64,000 nt of DNA. Source: JAZKHE01 sp040385525 (GTDB lineage: Bacteria; Bacteroidota; Bacteroidia; UBA4408). Shown here piece after piece: positions 1 through 8,525 of the stretch. The position numbers and the translations under genes are program-made. The notes below the pieces were generated by a model. That model worked only from the letters and a program-made list of their open reading frames with translations. It ran no database searches and was not told the origin of the DNA. The stretch is from positions 217,983-281,982 of the forward strand of contig JAZKHE010000005.1 in the NCBI GenBank assembly GCA_040385525.1, given 5' to 3'. Numbering within the stretch: position 1 is the first letter of the stretch; each line of letters opens with the position of its first letter.

Positions 1-795
1 CGAATCGATAACATGGATTTTCGTTCGGATAGAGCTTCAACAGGGAATAATTTAAACTTAAATTTTCTTCCTGCTTTAACTCGTCAGCATACTTACAATT
101 TAGCGGCTTCAATTTATCCATACGCATCGCAACCTAATGGCGAAGTTGCTTTTCAGGGCGAAGTAATTTATACCATTAAAAAAGGCTCAGCATTAGGTGG
201 CGAATATGGCACAACAGTTATTGGAAATTACTCTCAAGTTTTTGGTTTAGATTCAACAACATCATTCGATGGACATGGGTACAGCAGTAAATATGGTTCA
301 GTAGGACAAGTTTATTTTAAAGATTTTAATATTGAAATTCAACGTAAGTTAAATGCTAATTTAAAAATGACTTTGTTTTATGCCAACTTTGTTTACAATA
401 AAGACGTGGTTCAAGGTTTACGTGGTTACGGAACTATTTATGCTGATATATTTATAGCAGATGTTACTTATAAAATTAACAAGAAAAATGCAATAAGAAC
501 AGAATTACAAAGTTTAACTACAAAAAAAGATGAAGGCTCTTGGGCAACTGCTTTGGTAGAATATACCATTGTACCCAGTTGGTTTTTTGCAATAATGGAT
601 CAGTATAATTATAGTAATCCTGTTTTAGAAAAACGTTTGCATTATCCAATTGGGATTGTTGGTTTTATAAAAAATGCAACAAGAATTCAGTTGAGTTATG
701 GTCGTCAGCGAGCGGGTATTTTTTGTGTAGGCGGTATTTGTAGACTAGTGCCAGCGTCTAACGGATTAACATTAACATTATCAAGTAGTTTTTAA
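1..795 (+). CDS. DUF6029-like outer-membrane protein, C-terminal part
   Basis: The reading frame is open from the first base, so the gene starts upstream of the window and only the last 264 or so codons are seen. An in-frame ATG at 13 is internal. The visible part is a run of amphipathic beta strands rich in Tyr and Phe, ending in aromatic Phe, as in outer-membrane beta-barrels. The tail with GICRLVPASNG just before the last strands resembles the DUF6029 family of Bacteroidota, which is often next to an Omp28 gene, as it is here. The role is not known. It ends 10 bases before the Omp28-like gene, so the two are probably cotranscribed. Confidence 0.7.
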   Translation, partial: RIDNMDFRSDRASTGNNLNLNFLPALTRQHTYNLAASIYPYASQPNGEVAFQGEVIYTIKKGSALGGEYGTTVIGNYSQVFGLDSTTSFDGHGYSSKYGSVGQVYFKDFNIEIQRKLNANLKMTLFYANFVYNKDVVQGLRGYGTIYADIFIADVTYKINKKNAIRTELQSLTTKKDEGSWATALVEYTIVPSWFFAIMDQYNYSNPVLEKRLHYPIGIVGFIKNATRIQLSYGRQRAGIFCVGGICRLVPASNGLTLTLSSSF

Positions 796-805
796 TTTTA
801 CGCAC

Positions 806-1687
806 ATGAAAACAAAAAACACACTTTTTAAATTAAGTATAATTTTATTTTTTATTGCAATAATAACATACTCTTGCGATAAAATTGAAGGTCCATTTAC
901 AGAATTACAGCCTAGAGACACCACGGCAGTTGTAGATACTACTGATTCGGTTACGTATATCCGCAAAGTGTTAGTAGAAGATTATACGGGCCATACCTGT
1001 GGTAATTGCCCAGAAGCGGCCATTTCTTTAGATTCTATTTTATCGCGAAACAAAGATAAAGTTGTTGGAATGGCCATTCATGCAGGTTTTTTTGCCGAAA
1101 TTAAAACAACCGGATTATTTACTTACGATTTTAGAAATGCAGATGGCGATGCTATTGATGCGTTTTTCTCTAATACCTCAAAAGGTAGTCCAAACGGTAT
1201 GGTAAACAGAGTTGATTTTGCAACATTAAAGCATACAAAATTGCATACTGAATGGAGTAGTATTGTTGCAACAGAATTAGCAAAACCAGCAGTTGCCAAC
1301 ATTAAGCTTAAAGTAGAATACAATTCATCTACAAAAAATGTAAGTATAGTTTCTACTTCAAAATTTTTAACCGATTTAGATGGTGCATACAAAATCTCGT
1401 TATTTATAACAGAAGATAGCATCGTTAAAGCACAAAAAGATTATACAAAACCATCGCCATCTAATGTTGCAAATTACACACACAAGCATGTAATGCGAAA
1501 AGGAATTAATGGAACTTGGGGTGATGAAATTGCAAATGGAACGGCTAAAAAAAATGTTGAGGTAGTTAAAAATTATTCTATTGTATTAAACGATTCTTGG
1601 AACGAAAAAAAATGCCATGTAGTAGCATTTATATACAATAGCGCTACCTACGAAGTTATTCAGGCAGAAGAAGCACATGTGGAATAA
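806..1687 (+). CDS. Omp28-like outer-membrane lipoprotein
   Basis: This is a 293-residue protein with an N-terminal lipoprotein signal (hydrophobic stretch followed by a Cys at about residue 24 in YSCDK). The segment VLVEDYTGHTCGNCPEA has the thioredoxin-like C-x-x-C typical of the Omp28 family, which is found in outer membranes of Bacteroidota. The motif suggests a thioredoxin fold, but a redox activity is not shown for the family. It follows the DUF6029-like gene by 10 bases and its last 11 bases overlap the next gene, so the three look like one transcript. Confidence 0.75.
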   Translation: MKTKNTLFKLSIILFFIAIITYSCDKIEGPFTELQPRDTTAVVDTTDSVTYIRKVLVEDYTGHTCGNCPEAAISLDSILSRNKDKVVGMAIHAGFFAEIKTTGLFTYDFRNADGDAIDAFFSNTSKGSPNGMVNRVDFATLKHTKLHTEWSSIVATELAKPAVANIKLKVEYNSSTKNVSIVSTSKFLTDLDGAYKISLFITEDSIVKAQKDYTKPSPSNVANYTHKHVMRKGINGTWGDEIANGTAKKNVEVVKNYSIVLNDSWNEKKCHVVAFIYNSATYEVIQAEEAHVE

Positions 1688-2297
1688 AATAGTTTTTTTC
1701 TCAGTACCTTTTTTTATTTTTTTATTCTTAAATATTTCTGCCCAAACTTTTTCGGGAGGTGTTGTTAGTGGCATTGTAGCTTCTCAAATTTCTGGCGATG
1801 GGCTAGGAGGCTTCAATAAATTTTCAGGACAATTAGGAGGTTTTATTACCAAAAAAATTTCAGATACTTTGCAAGTTGATTTTCAAATGTATTACCTACA
1901 AAAAGGAAGCAGAAAAGCAGCAAACGGAATTACTGGGAGTTTGTTTTCTTATAAACTAAGACTCAATTATATTGAAATGCCCGTGTTGTTTAGGTATAAT
2001 TATAAAAACAAATTTAATTTTGAAGGTGGTGCATCTGCGGCGGTTTTATTTAAAAGTAAAGTGAGTAACGCCTTTGGCGAATTGCCTCTCAACGACCCAG
2101 AAAATAGGCCTTTTAGACCACTAGAGTTTGCTTGGATAATTGGTGCATCTTATCCAGTAAACAAAAATATTTTAATTTATATTCGAAATTCAAATTCATT
2201 AATTCCTGTGCGTAAGCATCAATCAAACAGTGTTTTTAGATTAAATTGGGGGCAATACAACTCAGTTATGCTTTTTGGTTTGCAATTTAAAGTATAG
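1677..2297 (+). CDS. Small outer-membrane beta-barrel protein (PorT-like family)
   Basis: The protein has 206 residues, with a signal peptide ending near residue 22 (ISAQ) and then alternating strands. The segments GGFITKKISDTLQVDFQMYY and LRLNYIEMPVLFRYNYK match the outer-membrane beta-barrel family that contains PorT. The L-x-Y-I-E-x-P-x-L-x-R-Y signature is typical of that family. The start overlaps the 3' end of the Omp28-like gene by 11 bases, which suggests translational coupling. The exact role is unknown; the family covers many small barrels, so it should not be read as PorT of the type IX secretion system. Confidence 0.65.
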   Translation: MWNKIVFFSVPFFIFLFLNISAQTFSGGVVSGIVASQISGDGLGGFNKFSGQLGGFITKKISDTLQVDFQMYYLQKGSRKAANGITGSLFSYKLRLNYIEMPVLFRYNYKNKFNFEGGASAAVLFKSKVSNAFGELPLNDPENRPFRPLEFAWIIGASYPVNKNILIYIRNSNSLIPVRKHQSNSVFRLNWGQYNSVMLFGLQFKV

Positions 2298-2318
2298 CAA
2301 TCTTATCTAGATTTATTA

Positions 2319-2346
2319 TTGCATTTCCTTTTTTTTATTATCTTTA
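2319..2346 (+). promoter_or_regulatory. Candidate promoter of the nSTAND cassette
   Basis: TTG at 2319-2321 and TATCTTTA at 2339-2346 are separated by 17 bases, close to the Bacteroidota TTG/TAnnTTTG pattern. The element lies 18 bases upstream of the first cassette ATG, after the stop of the barrel gene. Confidence 0.5.
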
Positions 2347-2364
2347 AATAAATTATAAATAGAG

Positions 2365-3237
2365 ATGGCAGGAATTTATCTTTCATTTACAACTCACGAA
2401 CTTGAAACTAAACGTAGTGATTTGTACAACACAATAATAAAAGCTGGATTTCAAGTTTATCCTTCAAACACAGAGTATACGGATAATTTTTTCCCATTTA
2501 TTACAGAAGAAATTTCTGCTTCAAATTATTCCATACACATTTTAGGATTAGAGTATGGAGAATTGATACATGGGGAAAATATTTCAATGTCTCATTATCA
2601 ATTTAATAAAACGCTTGAGAAACTAGAAAAAGATGATAGTTACAAAATATTAGTTTGGTTTCCATACACAGCAAATGAAATAAAAGATAATAATCAGCAA
2701 AATTTTATATCATCAATTAGAAATAATATTAGAAAAGGAATTGTTTTTAGTAATACGCCTTCGCCAATTCAGTTAATAGACGATTTGCGAATTAGTATTA
2801 ATGTTCAAGAAAAGCAAGTTTTTGAAGTTAACCCTACTGATGTTTTTATTGTATACAATCAACTTGATGATATTGATGCAAGCGAAGTTATTGACATGCT
2901 AAGCGATATTGTGCCAATAGAAAAATTAAACATTATTCAAGATAGTGATATGGACTATTCTGAATATTGTGCTCAGCAGATAGGGAAAAGTAAAATTGCA
3001 GTTGTTTATTTTAAAGAATCGGCAGAATGGGCATTGCCCTTTGCGCAACAAATATGGAAAAAAATTGGAGGAGCTTCATCTCACACGCCAATATTATTGA
3101 TTGGTGATGAAGATCCAGAAACCAATTCAAACAAAAAATTTAAAGCTCCAAAGGTAGTTTCATTAATTGTGGCTGGAGAGTTAATTCCTCTAGAAATAAA
3201 AATGCAGTACGACAAAGCCATCGAAGGGATTTTGTAA
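2365..3237 (+). CDS. Tandem TIR/DUF4062-like protein
   Basis: This is a 290-residue soluble protein. Residues 1-140 open with IYLSFTTHELETKRSDLYNTI, then a GFQVYPS strand and an ASNYSIHILGLEYGE strand, followed by an SMSHYQF segment. This order resembles the DUF4062/TIR-like fold, in which a surface strand, an Arg/Asp helix and an ILGxxYG strand recur. Residues 155-290 open again with DVFIVYNQLDD and continue through IGKSKIAVVYFKESAEWALPF, which looks like a second, degenerate TIR-like half. I could not assign a catalytic Glu for NAD cleavage. It is the first gene of a cluster with an nSTAND ATPase 35 bases downstream, where TIR-like domains often act as effectors or adaptors. The fold is an inference from pattern, not an alignment. 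Confidence 0.55.
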   Translation: MAGIYLSFTTHELETKRSDLYNTIIKAGFQVYPSNTEYTDNFFPFITEEISASNYSIHILGLEYGELIHGENISMSHYQFNKTLEKLEKDDSYKILVWFPYTANEIKDNNQQNFISSIRNNIRKGIVFSNTPSPIQLIDDLRISINVQEKQVFEVNPTDVFIVYNQLDDIDASEVIDMLSDIVPIEKLNIIQDSDMDYSEYCAQQIGKSKIAVVYFKESAEWALPFAQQIWKKIGGASSHTPILLIGDEDPETNSNKKFKAPKVVSLIVAGELIPLEIKMQYDKAIEGIL

Positions 3238-3272
3238 ACAATATTAAATAAATCTATATCAAACTATATTTA

Positions 3273-6200
3273 ATGGAAGATAATATAATTTGCCCTTACC
3301 CTGGTTTACGTCCTTTTAATGAAGACGAATCTATTTTCTTTAAAGGCAGAGAAGAACATATAAATCAGATAATAAAGCAACTCGAGCAAAAAAAGTTTTT
3401 AATGCTTACAGGTGCATCTGGCGATGGTAAATCTTCGTTAGTATATGCTGGGGTAATACCAAGTGCTAGGGCGGGTTTTTTTAAGGCGAGATTTAATAAT
3501 TGGATTATTGCAGATTTTAGGCCAGAAAGAAATCCTTTAAATAATTTTGCACATGCTATCGATAGCCAACTTAAAATTGGTAATGTAGAAAAAACGGAGA
3601 AGGAATTAAGTTATGGTTTTTCGGCATTGATAGATTTGTATCAGGCAAGTCCGTATTGGCTAAATCAAAGTTCAGAAACTTTTTTACAGCTAAATGTTGA
3701 CGAACAAAAAAAAGCAAAACGAAAAGCGGCTAACTTATTAATTCTTGTAGATCAATTTGAAGAATTTTTTACAAATATCGAAAATTATAGCAATGGTAAA
3801 GCTTCATTAGAATCACAAGCGGTTGTAAATCTTTTGTTAGAAACAACTCGTATTGCTATTGAGCAGGATATACCTATTTACATTGTTTGCACAATGCGAT
3901 CCGATTATATAGGGCAATGCGCTTCGTTTAGAGGTTTGCCAGAATATATTGGTTATAGTCAGTTTTTTGTTCCTCGCTTAAAAAGGCAAGAATTTTATCA
4001 AGTTATAGAAGAACCAGCTTTATTAAATGGCAATAAAATAGCTCATCGATTAGTTGAAATGCTAATTAACGAAATGAGCGATGGTATTGATCAGCTTCCT
4101 GTATTGCAGCATGCCTTAAATCAAATTTGGCAAAAAGCAGATAAAGGGAAAACCGAAATGGATTTAATTCATTTTGCAAAAATTAATGGTATACCTAAAA
4201 ACCAATTAGACGAAGAATCAAGAGCAGAATTTGAAAATTGGTTTACAACAATTCCTGATTTTAAGAAAGATTTTTTTGATAATTCTTCGCTTGGAGATGT
4301 GCTAGATGCGCATGCTAATGAGCTGTACGAAACCGCATTTACGCCCAGTGGTTTAGATAAAAGCACAGCAAAATTAATAATTGAAACAACTTTTAAATGC
4401 CTCACAAAAATTGATGAAGCAAGAGCTGTTAGAAACAGAATGAGTTTAGAAGAGGTTACTCAAATTATAAATCAGCCAAATATTACAACAGATATTGTTG
4501 CACAAGTTATTGATGTGTATCGCGAACAAGGCAACACATTTTTAAAACCATTTATTACTGCCGAGCATGATACATTAAATTTAAAACCAAATAATGTATT
4601 AGATATTACACACGAAAGTTTAATTAGAAACTGGAAAAAGTTAACCGATTGGGCTAAAGAAGAACATGATAGTTTACTAACATGGCAAGATTTTAATAAA
4701 CAATTACAACGATGGGTTGCAAGCAATAGATCTAGCGGATATTTATTGCCAATAGGGCCTTTAACTTATTTCGAAAATTGGTTTAAAACTGCCAAGCCAA
4801 ACAAATATTGGTTAGCCCGTTACGATGATGGAGAAATAAGTAAAGAACAAAAAATAGCAGATGCCGAAATTGTTTTAAGCAACGCTATTTTGTTTTTAAA
4901 ACGTAGTGCGCGCAGATTATTTGTTACCCGAACAATAATGAAATATGGCGCTGATAAAATTATTGCAGCCTTTGGAATTTTATCGTTAGTGTTTAGTTGT
5001 ACTTATTTTTATTTTGACTTTAGAACAAAACAAAACGACTATATACTTGAAGATATACAACAAAAAAGCCATGAGTTATTAAGTTCAAAAAACATAAAAA
5101 GCAGCACAAAAGCAACTTATATAATTGTTGAAAGCTCAATAAATAAAGAAAAAAAAGAGCATTATAAAACACTGTTAAATTATATTGAAAGTGACTCCGC
5201 ACGAATTGAAGTTTGCAGTCAAATTTTTTCACAATGTGCTCAACAAAAACAAAACGTTGAGAATAAAGAAATATATTCAATTTTAACTCCTGTTTATATG
5301 TATCAGTTGGAGTTGGCAAACAAAAATATGTTTGTAAGTAACAAAACCTTTGCCAACAACATACATAATGTTTTAAACATAACATTAGAAAATGCTATAC
5401 TTATTCGTAACATTAAATATGCTAATAAAGAATATAAGTTGTTTTGCAACAATGCTTTTAAAGCTAGCCAGCAATTATTAAATGATACGCTTGAGTTAAA
5501 AAAAATAAATACTGACCAATTAAGTAAATTATTTATAGCATTACCCTTTATCACTGATTACAATAAAGAAAAAATTACACAAATAATTAATACCGTAAGC
5601 CCTTTTAACGCAGCTACAAAACAAAAATTTGATTTGCTTTTTCCAAAAGATAAAAAAACAAATCAAACATGGAATGAAGAGGTTTCTCATAATGGAGGCT
5701 ATTTTCATTTAGGAAGTCTGTATGCTATAACAGGAGATTATACTAATTTAAATAATTGTTTAGATTCTTTATTGATTTATAATTCAAATTTTTTAACAAC
5801 TAAATCTGGCTTTTCTTACGAAAAATTTTTAATAAATCTTTTAGCAACAAACAATTTACTTACAACTAAAGGTGTTGAGTTTGTAAATAAAATAGAGTCA
5901 AAATTTAAAATAGTACAAACAAATTCGGTTTTCGATTTATTGCAAATAAACTTATGCGCATCAAAAGAAATTGAGTTGTGGGAGTTAAATCAAAGTTTAA
6001 AATCGGCTTCGCCAGCATTCTATTTTGATGTTGTAACCGAAAAAGTTACTTATACTCAAGTAAATCAGTTGATTGATTTTAACATCAATAAAATTGTTTC
6101 TAATCATAATAAAACAAATGATGAGAAAAAATATTTGGCAGCACTACTATATAAGGCAAAAGCATATCTGTATAACAAAAGCTCTAATTATAATGAAGAT

Positions 6201-7424
6201 GTGTTTAATATTAACACGAAACTAGCAGTAGATAATTATAAAAAAGTTAGTCAACAGTATCTTAATGGCGATATGCTTATAGGTTCTGGTTCTGATGCTA
6301 AAAGTATAAAAAGATCTGTAATGTTTAATTATCCAGATTTGATTGATCCAAATAAACCTTGGGCACTTTACACATATTGGTCTATCATTCAGTATAAAAA
6401 GCCATTTCTTTTTTTAAAATACATTGTCAACACAAATCAATTAGCAACTATTTATAACGATGAAAACAGTATTGTTGGTTTAAATAAATTTATTGCAAAT
6501 TATTGCATTACAGCACTTGAAGTTCAAAACAGAAATAAATACGCTAAAGATGCTGAAGTTTTAGAAAAACTTATAACATTTGAAAATAAATCGTTAGCTA
6601 AAGACCCTTTGTACGCAATGCTTGCTATACAGTTTAATTCAGTAGGTAACAAAACTAATGCAAAACAAAATGCAGATAAAGTAAACTATAAAACGATTTT
6701 AGAAGAAAAAAATTTTGAACAAAACAGTAACGGGGTAAATTATCAAAATTTAGCTCAAAGTTTTGCGGCTTATTTAGCATTAACCGAACAAATAGATTTG
6801 TATCGAGAAGATACAATTTACACTCCACAAGTACAAAAAAGTATGTTTACTAAATCTAAAACCTTTCAATTTATTAATTCAATACCCAAAGGTTATGTAA
6901 AGCGTAACGCTTTGCTAGTTTGTTTAGATAGTTTACAAAGTAAAAATCATTCAGCTACAGCTTATGCTATAGCAATTCAAGCTAGTGGTAACAAAATCCA
7001 AGAACTACAACAAAACAAAGACCCATTAACTTATTTACTATTAGATAATTTAATAAATACACAAATTTACACTACACAAAAATTTGCGAATGGTTTATTC
7101 GAGATTTTAGGCAGGTTATCAACCAATTCCACTAATGCGGTTGCTCTTACTTTATTAAAGGATAAAAACGATAAAATAAAACCATTGTGTTTAAATTATT
7201 TTGTAGAAGGAGTTGCACAAACTGGCAATTATTATTTAGCTACAAGTTATATTCCCGATTATGTCTCGTCAAGTTCTCAACTCCAGTTGTATACAATTAT
7301 TTTAAATAACGAAGCAATACTTAAAGAAAGAAGTTGGTTAACCAATTCTTTATTTACAAATCCTTTTACAGGAAAACTTGAGAGTGATGATGATGGTAGG
7401 GTGTATGTTTCTAGTGAAGATTAA
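3273..7424 (+). CDS. Membrane-anchored nSTAND1-type ATPase
   Basis: This is a 1383-residue STAND-class NTPase. It opens with CPYPGLRPFNEDESIFFKGR, the typical lead-in of the nSTAND1 family. Walker A is GASGDGKS (47-54) and Walker B is LLILVDQFEEFF (155-166). The later CTMRSDYIGQCASFRGLPE segment also fits nSTAND1. A single hydrophobic segment lies at about 562-581 (IIAAFGILSLVFSCTYFYF). The remaining 800 residues are helical-looking, Asn/Lys-rich and have no WD40, kelch or obvious TPR pattern; they may be extracytoplasmic. STAND ATPases act as ligand-triggered switches in signalling, antiphage defence and cell death. Here the partner genes are a TIR-like protein and a PP2C phosphatase. The ATPase assignment is firm; the process it controls is unknown. 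Confidence 0.8.
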   Translation: MEDNIICPYPGLRPFNEDESIFFKGREEHINQIIKQLEQKKFLMLTGASGDGKSSLVYAGVIPSARAGFFKARFNNWIIADFRPERNPLNNFAHAIDSQLKIGNVEKTEKELSYGFSALIDLYQASPYWLNQSSETFLQLNVDEQKKAKRKAANLLILVDQFEEFFTNIENYSNGKASLESQAVVNLLLETTRIAIEQDIPIYIVCTMRSDYIGQCASFRGLPEYIGYSQFFVPRLKRQEFYQVIEEPALLNGNKIAHRLVEMLINEMSDGIDQLPVLQHALNQIWQKADKGKTEMDLIHFAKINGIPKNQLDEESRAEFENWFTTIPDFKKDFFDNSSLGDVLDAHANELYETAFTPSGLDKSTAKLIIETTFKCLTKIDEARAVRNRMSLEEVTQIINQPNITTDIVAQVIDVYREQGNTFLKPFITAEHDTLNLKPNNVLDITHESLIRNWKKLTDWAKEEHDSLLTWQDFNKQLQRWVASNRSSGYLLPIGPLTYFENWFKTAKPNKYWLARYDDGEISKEQKIADAEIVLSNAILFLKRSARRLFVTRTIMKYGADKIIAAFGILSLVFSCTYFYFDFRTKQNDYILEDIQQKSHELLSSKNIKSSTKATYIIVESSINKEKKEHYKTLLNYIESDSARIEVCSQIFSQCAQQKQNVENKEIYSILTPVYMYQLELANKNMFVSNKTFANNIHNVLNITLENAILIRNIKYANKEYKLFCNNAFKASQQLLNDTLELKKINTDQLSKLFIALPFITDYNKEKITQIINTVSPFNAATKQKFDLLFPKDKKTNQTWNEEVSHNGGYFHLGSLYAITGDYTNLNNCLDSLLIYNSNFLTTKSGFSYEKFLINLLATNNLLTTKGVEFVNKIESKFKIVQTNSVFDLLQINLCASKEIELWELNQSLKSASPAFYFDVVTEKVTYTQVNQLIDFNINKIVSNHNKTNDEKKYLAALLYKAKAYLYNKSSNYNEDVFNINTKLAVDNYKKVSQQYLNGDMLIGSGSDAKSIKRSVMFNYPDLIDPNKPWALYTYWSIIQYKKPFLFLKYIVNTNQLATIYNDENSIVGLNKFIANYCITALEVQNRNKYAKDAEVLEKLITFENKSLAKDPLYAMLAIQFNSVGNKTNAKQNADKVNYKTILEEKNFEQNSNGVNYQNLAQSFAAYLALTEQIDLYREDTIYTPQVQKSMFTKSKTFQFINSIPKGYVKRNALLVCLDSLQSKNHSATAYAIAIQASGNKIQELQQNKDPLTYLLLDNLINTQIYTTQKFANGLFEILGRLSTNSTNAVALTLLKDKNDKIKPLCLNYFVEGVAQTGNYYLATSYIPDYVSSSSQLQLYTIILNNEAILKERSWLTNSLFTNPFTGKLESDDDGRVYVSSED

Positions 7425-7537
7425 TTAGTTAACAAAAACAATTCACAGATAACCCATGTTTATAATCAGGAATTATTAAGTAAAGTTATAATTTAAACAA
7501 CCAAAATTATTAGTATCGAATAATAAAAAAATATACT

Positions 7538-8518
7538 ATGAAAGCATTACAACGAATTAGAATAATATTATTTTGTATAATGGTATTTGGTGCCTTTGCA
7601 AATTTTGCCCAAAATCAGTGGGGTTTAACCGTAATTGATATTTGTGTTTTTTTTATGATTTTTACTTTTTTTGCGGAAAGTTATTTACTAAATAAACTTC
7701 GAATAAAACAAAAACAAAACGTAAAATATAATAAGTTTCAAAACATAATTTTAGTTGCTTTTACTTTTTTATTTATAGCGTCATTCTTGGTTGGCAACAG
7801 TAATAGTTTAATTAATAGCATAATGTTAAATAGTTGGGTAATTTGTATTTTACTTTTATTAATTAATTGCATTATAGAACTCGCTATTGAGTTACTAAAT
7901 AAAAAAAACACTTTTATAAATGGTGTTGCCGAAAGTAATTTGTTGGGTTTGTTTTATGTGGGATTATTTTTTAAAATAATGCATTGGCCAGGGGCAAGTG
8001 TCACATTAGTTTTAAGCGTATTTTTTCTTTTTCTTTTTTATTCATTTTCAACAATTGTTTTTTTTAAACAAAATAAAAACAAAGGCAAGCAAATTGTATA
8101 CTTATTAAGTTTTGGGAGCATTGCAACAATATTATTAGGTGTAGCTTTTATAATTGCTACTCAACATTGGTCAAGGATTGGGTCTGGCATTTTGTATTAT
8201 ACTGCGTTACTTATAACGCTCGTAATGATTGCTGGTACAATTAAATGGAAATATAGTTTTAATGGTGAAAAGATAAACATACTTAAGGCAATGCAATTGC
8301 TAAAAACAAAAATTGTTTTAATTTATATGGTAGCATTTATTTACTGCACGTATAAAACATTTACAATTTGGGGACTTGCGCCTCGTTATTATAAACAAGA
8401 CGAGCCAAGTTCATGCGATTTGTTGTACTTGGAGGGCAATTTAAAAGAATCTGGTGTTGTTTCCACAGCATTTTATAATTTTAGAGAGAATGCAGAAAAA
8501 AATGGCTTTTTGAGATAA
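7538..8518 (+). CDS. Polytopic membrane protein with GldL-like HWPGA motif
   Basis: The protein has 326 residues and about eight hydrophobic segments. Around residues 143-153 it has FFKIMHWPGAS, nearly the same as the FKIxHWPGA turn in the N-terminal hairpin of GldL, the inner-membrane motor protein of gliding motility and T9SS. The length and number of membrane segments exclude it from being GldL itself. Similar hairpin turns appear near residue 26 (AQNQWGLT), near 208 (ATQHWSRIG) and near 281 (FTIWGL), suggesting internal repeats. It lies 113 bases after the nSTAND gene and 7 before the phosphatase gene, so it is probably the membrane partner of that pair. Its function is unknown. Confidence 0.6.
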   Translation: MKALQRIRIILFCIMVFGAFANFAQNQWGLTVIDICVFFMIFTFFAESYLLNKLRIKQKQNVKYNKFQNIILVAFTFLFIASFLVGNSNSLINSIMLNSWVICILLLLINCIIELAIELLNKKNTFINGVAESNLLGLFYVGLFFKIMHWPGASVTLVLSVFFLFLFYSFSTIVFFKQNKNKGKQIVYLLSFGSIATILLGVAFIIATQHWSRIGSGILYYTALLITLVMIAGTIKWKYSFNGEKINILKAMQLLKTKIVLIYMVAFIYCTYKTFTIWGLAPRYYKQDEPSSCDLLYLEGNLKESGVVSTAFYNFRENAEKNGFLR

Positions 8519-8525
8519 ATAAAGT

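Noticed and set aside
7538..8518. gldL of the gliding/T9SS motor
   Set aside because: Only the HWPGA hairpin is shared. The length, eight or so membrane segments and lack of gldK, gldM or gldN neighbours do not fit.
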